From: Litoreibacter janthinus
GTDB taxonomy: Bacteria; Pseudomonadota; Alphaproteobacteria; Rhodobacterales; Rhodobacteraceae
Direction of reading: 5' to 3'
NCBI RefSeq assembly: GCF_900111945.1
Contig: NZ_FOYO01000001.1
Location: 2,239,751-2,303,750 of the forward strand
Length of the DNA stretch: 64,000 bases
This document shows, one piece after another, positions 62,479 through 64,000 of this stretch. Numbering within the stretch: position 1 is the first letter of the stretch; every line of letters begins with the position of its first letter. Made by a program: the position numbers and the translations under genes. Below the pieces are notes generated by a model. That model worked only from the letters and a program-made list of their open reading frames with translations, was not told the DNA's origin and did no database searches.

Positions 62479-63690
62479 ATGGGGGCAATACACTGGTCAA
62501 CCGACACTATTTTGCTCGCGATCTTGGCAAGCGTTTTCCTCTATTCTTTGCTCACCAACGCGATTGCAAAAACAGTCATAACCTTGCCAATCATCTTCAT
62601 GGTGGTGGGGTATCTCTGTGCACGCCCGATCGAAGCACTGGCTGAGCCGGACATCCTTGATGAGGGCAAACGGCTCTTGGCCGAGGTCACGCTTGTGCTC
62701 GTGCTGTTTTCAGATGCAAGCCATGTGCGCTTCAAATCGCTGCGACAGAGTTTCAACATCCCCTTGCGCATGTTGGTTGTCGGGTTGCCGCTTACCATTG
62801 GGTTGGGGATGAGCGTCGCCTACCTGCTCAACCCCGAAAGCGGCCTGGCAATGGCGCTATTGACGGCGGCTGTCCTGACCCCGACAGATGCGGCGCTTGG
62901 GCAAACTGTTGTTTCAAGCTCTGACGTGCCAGAGCCACTGCGCCAGACAATCAACGTCGAAAGCGGGCTGAATGATGGGCTTGTGCTGCCCTTCGTCCTC
63001 TTCGGGGCCATTCTTGCGTCAGCGGGGATGGAGGGTGCAGCGACCGATGGGCTGGCGACATCGGCCTTGCTGCAAGTCGTCTTGGGGCCAATCGTTGGCA
63101 TCGCGTTCGGCTGGGGCTTTGCCAAAGCCATGGATCTGGCCCAGAACCGCGATCTGATGGCCGAAGCCGCTGGCGGGGTTGCGTTTCTCGCCGTCGCGTT
63201 TTCCGCATTCATCGGCTCCGAAATCGTCGGCGGCAACGGTTTCATCGCAGCTTTCGTCGCGGGCATGGTGTTCGGCAATACCTACAAACATGAAATCCAC
63301 TTTATCGGAGAGTTCATGGAGGGCGTCGGGCAACTGCTCACGATGTTCGCGTTTCTGGTCTTTGGGGCGCTACTGTTGCCGGACGGATTGAAGCATATGA
63401 CGTGGAATGCCGTGGTGCTTGCAGTTCTGTTCCTCACAGTTGTGCGTATGTTGCCAATCTGGCTGTCGCTTCTGGGGACCGGCCTAGCCCTGCGGGAAAA
63501 ACTGTTTTTGGGCTGGTTCGGGCCAAGAGGTTTGGCCTCTATCCTCTTTACCCTGATCATGATGGACGAATTCGACTTTCCCGGCGAACAGGAACTGCTC
63601 GCCTGTGTCTCAATGACAGTCTTCTTGTCGATCATTCTGCACGGCATTTCGGCAGCGCCACTGTCAAAATGGATAGGCCGCGCCACCTGA
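62479..63690 (+). CDS. Cation:proton antiporter (CPA1 type)
   Basis: A 403-residue membrane protein with about 12 helices. Diagnostic stretches are TAAVLTPTDAALGQTVVSSS and INVESGLNDGLVLPFVLFGA (the ESGLNDG motif of CPA1 Na+/H+ exchangers), and GWFGPRGLASILFTLI near the end. It exchanges Na+ or K+ for protons at the inner membrane. It is directly coupled to the AhpD-like gene (one base apart), tying ion or pH balance to the redox genes. Ion selectivity cannot be read from the sequence. Confidence 0.9.
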   Translation: MGAIHWSTDTILLAILASVFLYSLLTNAIAKTVITLPIIFMVVGYLCARPIEALAEPDILDEGKRLLAEVTLVLVLFSDASHVRFKSLRQSFNIPLRMLVVGLPLTIGLGMSVAYLLNPESGLAMALLTAAVLTPTDAALGQTVVSSSDVPEPLRQTINVESGLNDGLVLPFVLFGAILASAGMEGAATDGLATSALLQVVLGPIVGIAFGWGFAKAMDLAQNRDLMAEAAGGVAFLAVAFSAFIGSEIVGGNGFIAAFVAGMVFGNTYKHEIHFIGEFMEGVGQLLTMFAFLVFGALLLPDGLKHMTWNAVVLAVLFLTVVRMLPIWLSLLGTGLALREKLFLGWFGPRGLASILFTLIMMDEFDFPGEQELLACVSMTVFLSIILHGISAAPLSKWIGRAT

Positions 63691-63719
63691 ATTTGCTCTA
63701 ACTCAAGAGGAGAAGCCCC

Positions 63720-64000
63720 ATGGATAAGTCTCACGTAAAAACAACAATGCTTGCGCTGACAGAAGCCGACCTCGCGCAGGCGGAACAAAAATACCAAGTA
63801 TTTCTGGCCGCGGCCCGCCTTGAACGCAACGAGACAATCGACGCCAGCGAACAGTCGCAGGCCGAAGCCGCGGCGGATCTGGCCGAGGCCTTTGATGATA
63901 AAGCCCATGACCACAGCGCAAAGATCGCGGTAATCAACGGCATTGATTTTGGCCCGAAAGATGAAGTTGGCCCCGGTGCTGTCGTCAAGATCGGCAATCG
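63720..64000 (+). CDS. Hypothetical, GreA/Rnk-like protein (cut by window edge)
   Basis: The frame runs from ATG 63720 to the window end, 93 residues. GAGGAG lies before the start. The N-terminal half is a charged, probably coiled-coil region (ALTEADLAQAEQKYQVFLAA ... EQSQAEAAADLAEAFD); the last part, DFGPKDEVGPGAVVKIGNR, resembles the start of the C-terminal domain of GreA-type elongation factors (pattern V-x-x-G-S/A-x-V). It may be a small transcription elongation or anti-stress factor; the C-terminal domain is outside the window and the call is tentative. It follows the antiporter by 29 bases on the same strand. Confidence 0.5.
   Translation, partial: MDKSHVKTTMLALTEADLAQAEQKYQVFLAAARLERNETIDASEQSQAEAAADLAEAFDDKAHDHSAKIAVINGIDFGPKDEVGPGAVVKIGN

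Noticed and set aside
1..64000. CRISPR arrays, insertion sequences, prophage or secretion clusters
   Set aside because: No regularly spaced direct repeats, transposase-like frames or phage genes were seen in the window.

Overview
The window reads as a chromosomal segment of a marine alphaproteobacterium of the Rhodobacteraceae (Roseobacter group). The evidence is gene content: the F1-ATPase zeta subunit (DUF1476), an RNase E with an acidic insertion inside its S1 domain, a GTTC-N7-GTTC type SOS box at uvrA, a DMSP lyase of the DddP type with every catalytic and metal ligand in place, and a DUF3445 (HODM-like) protein. The DNA is moderately GC-rich throughout. I found no insertion sequence, prophage, integrase or CRISPR array, so it looks like stable core genome with some accessory cassettes.

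Layout. 1-515: start of an MprF/YbhN-like membrane protein cut by the window edge. 698-4319: ATPase zeta subunit, then purC, an RraB-like RNase E regulator, purS, an alcohol dehydrogenase wedged between purS and purQ, and purQ. 4374-7574: dctB/dctD-type two-component system whose regulator lacks GAFTGA. 7575-10895: RNase E with a long structured leader and a strong terminator. 10893-18597: M48 protease, aminotransferase, AmiC-type amidase, PBP1A and RF2. 18594-23392 (minus strand): M23 peptidase, bactofilin and MFS pump; Bcp peroxiredoxin and DUF455 protein. 23504-30694: giant AsmA/YhdP-like protein, queA, MFS, DUF924 and an SGNH protein. 30757-33471: dihydrolipoamide dehydrogenase behind a palindrome, then an MFS protein. 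33482-36811: SOS box, uvrA and a small membrane protein. 36823-41554: alpha/beta hydrolase-OsmC fusion, dddP, and a HODM-like/methyltransferase pair. 41654-43806: long-tailed HU and four tRNA genes (Val-CAC, Val-TAC, two identical Asp-GTC) mixed with a phosphatase and a GNAT. 43931-49542: a valine-degradation operon with a divergent LysR. 49612-55694: CBS protein, coaD, paired cytoplasmic and exported cyclophilins, DUF3179, enoyl-CoA hydratase, thioesterase, rplM-rpsI. 55998-64000: a redox-repair cluster.

Working together. The last 8 kb (LysR, msrB, msrA, thioredoxin-fold protein, SelO, flavin disulfide reductase, glutaredoxin-GNAT fusion, AhpD-like CxxC protein, proton antiporter, and a partial gene) is the part most likely to contain something undescribed. 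Its genes are tightly coupled (overlaps of 1-4 bases) and almost all are thiol or methionine redox proteins. Other points worth a second look are the GAFTGA-less DctD, the possible terminator folded over the start codon of the DUF3179 gene, and the RNase E leader with competing pairings. All functional calls come from motif reading and memory of families; no database search was run.
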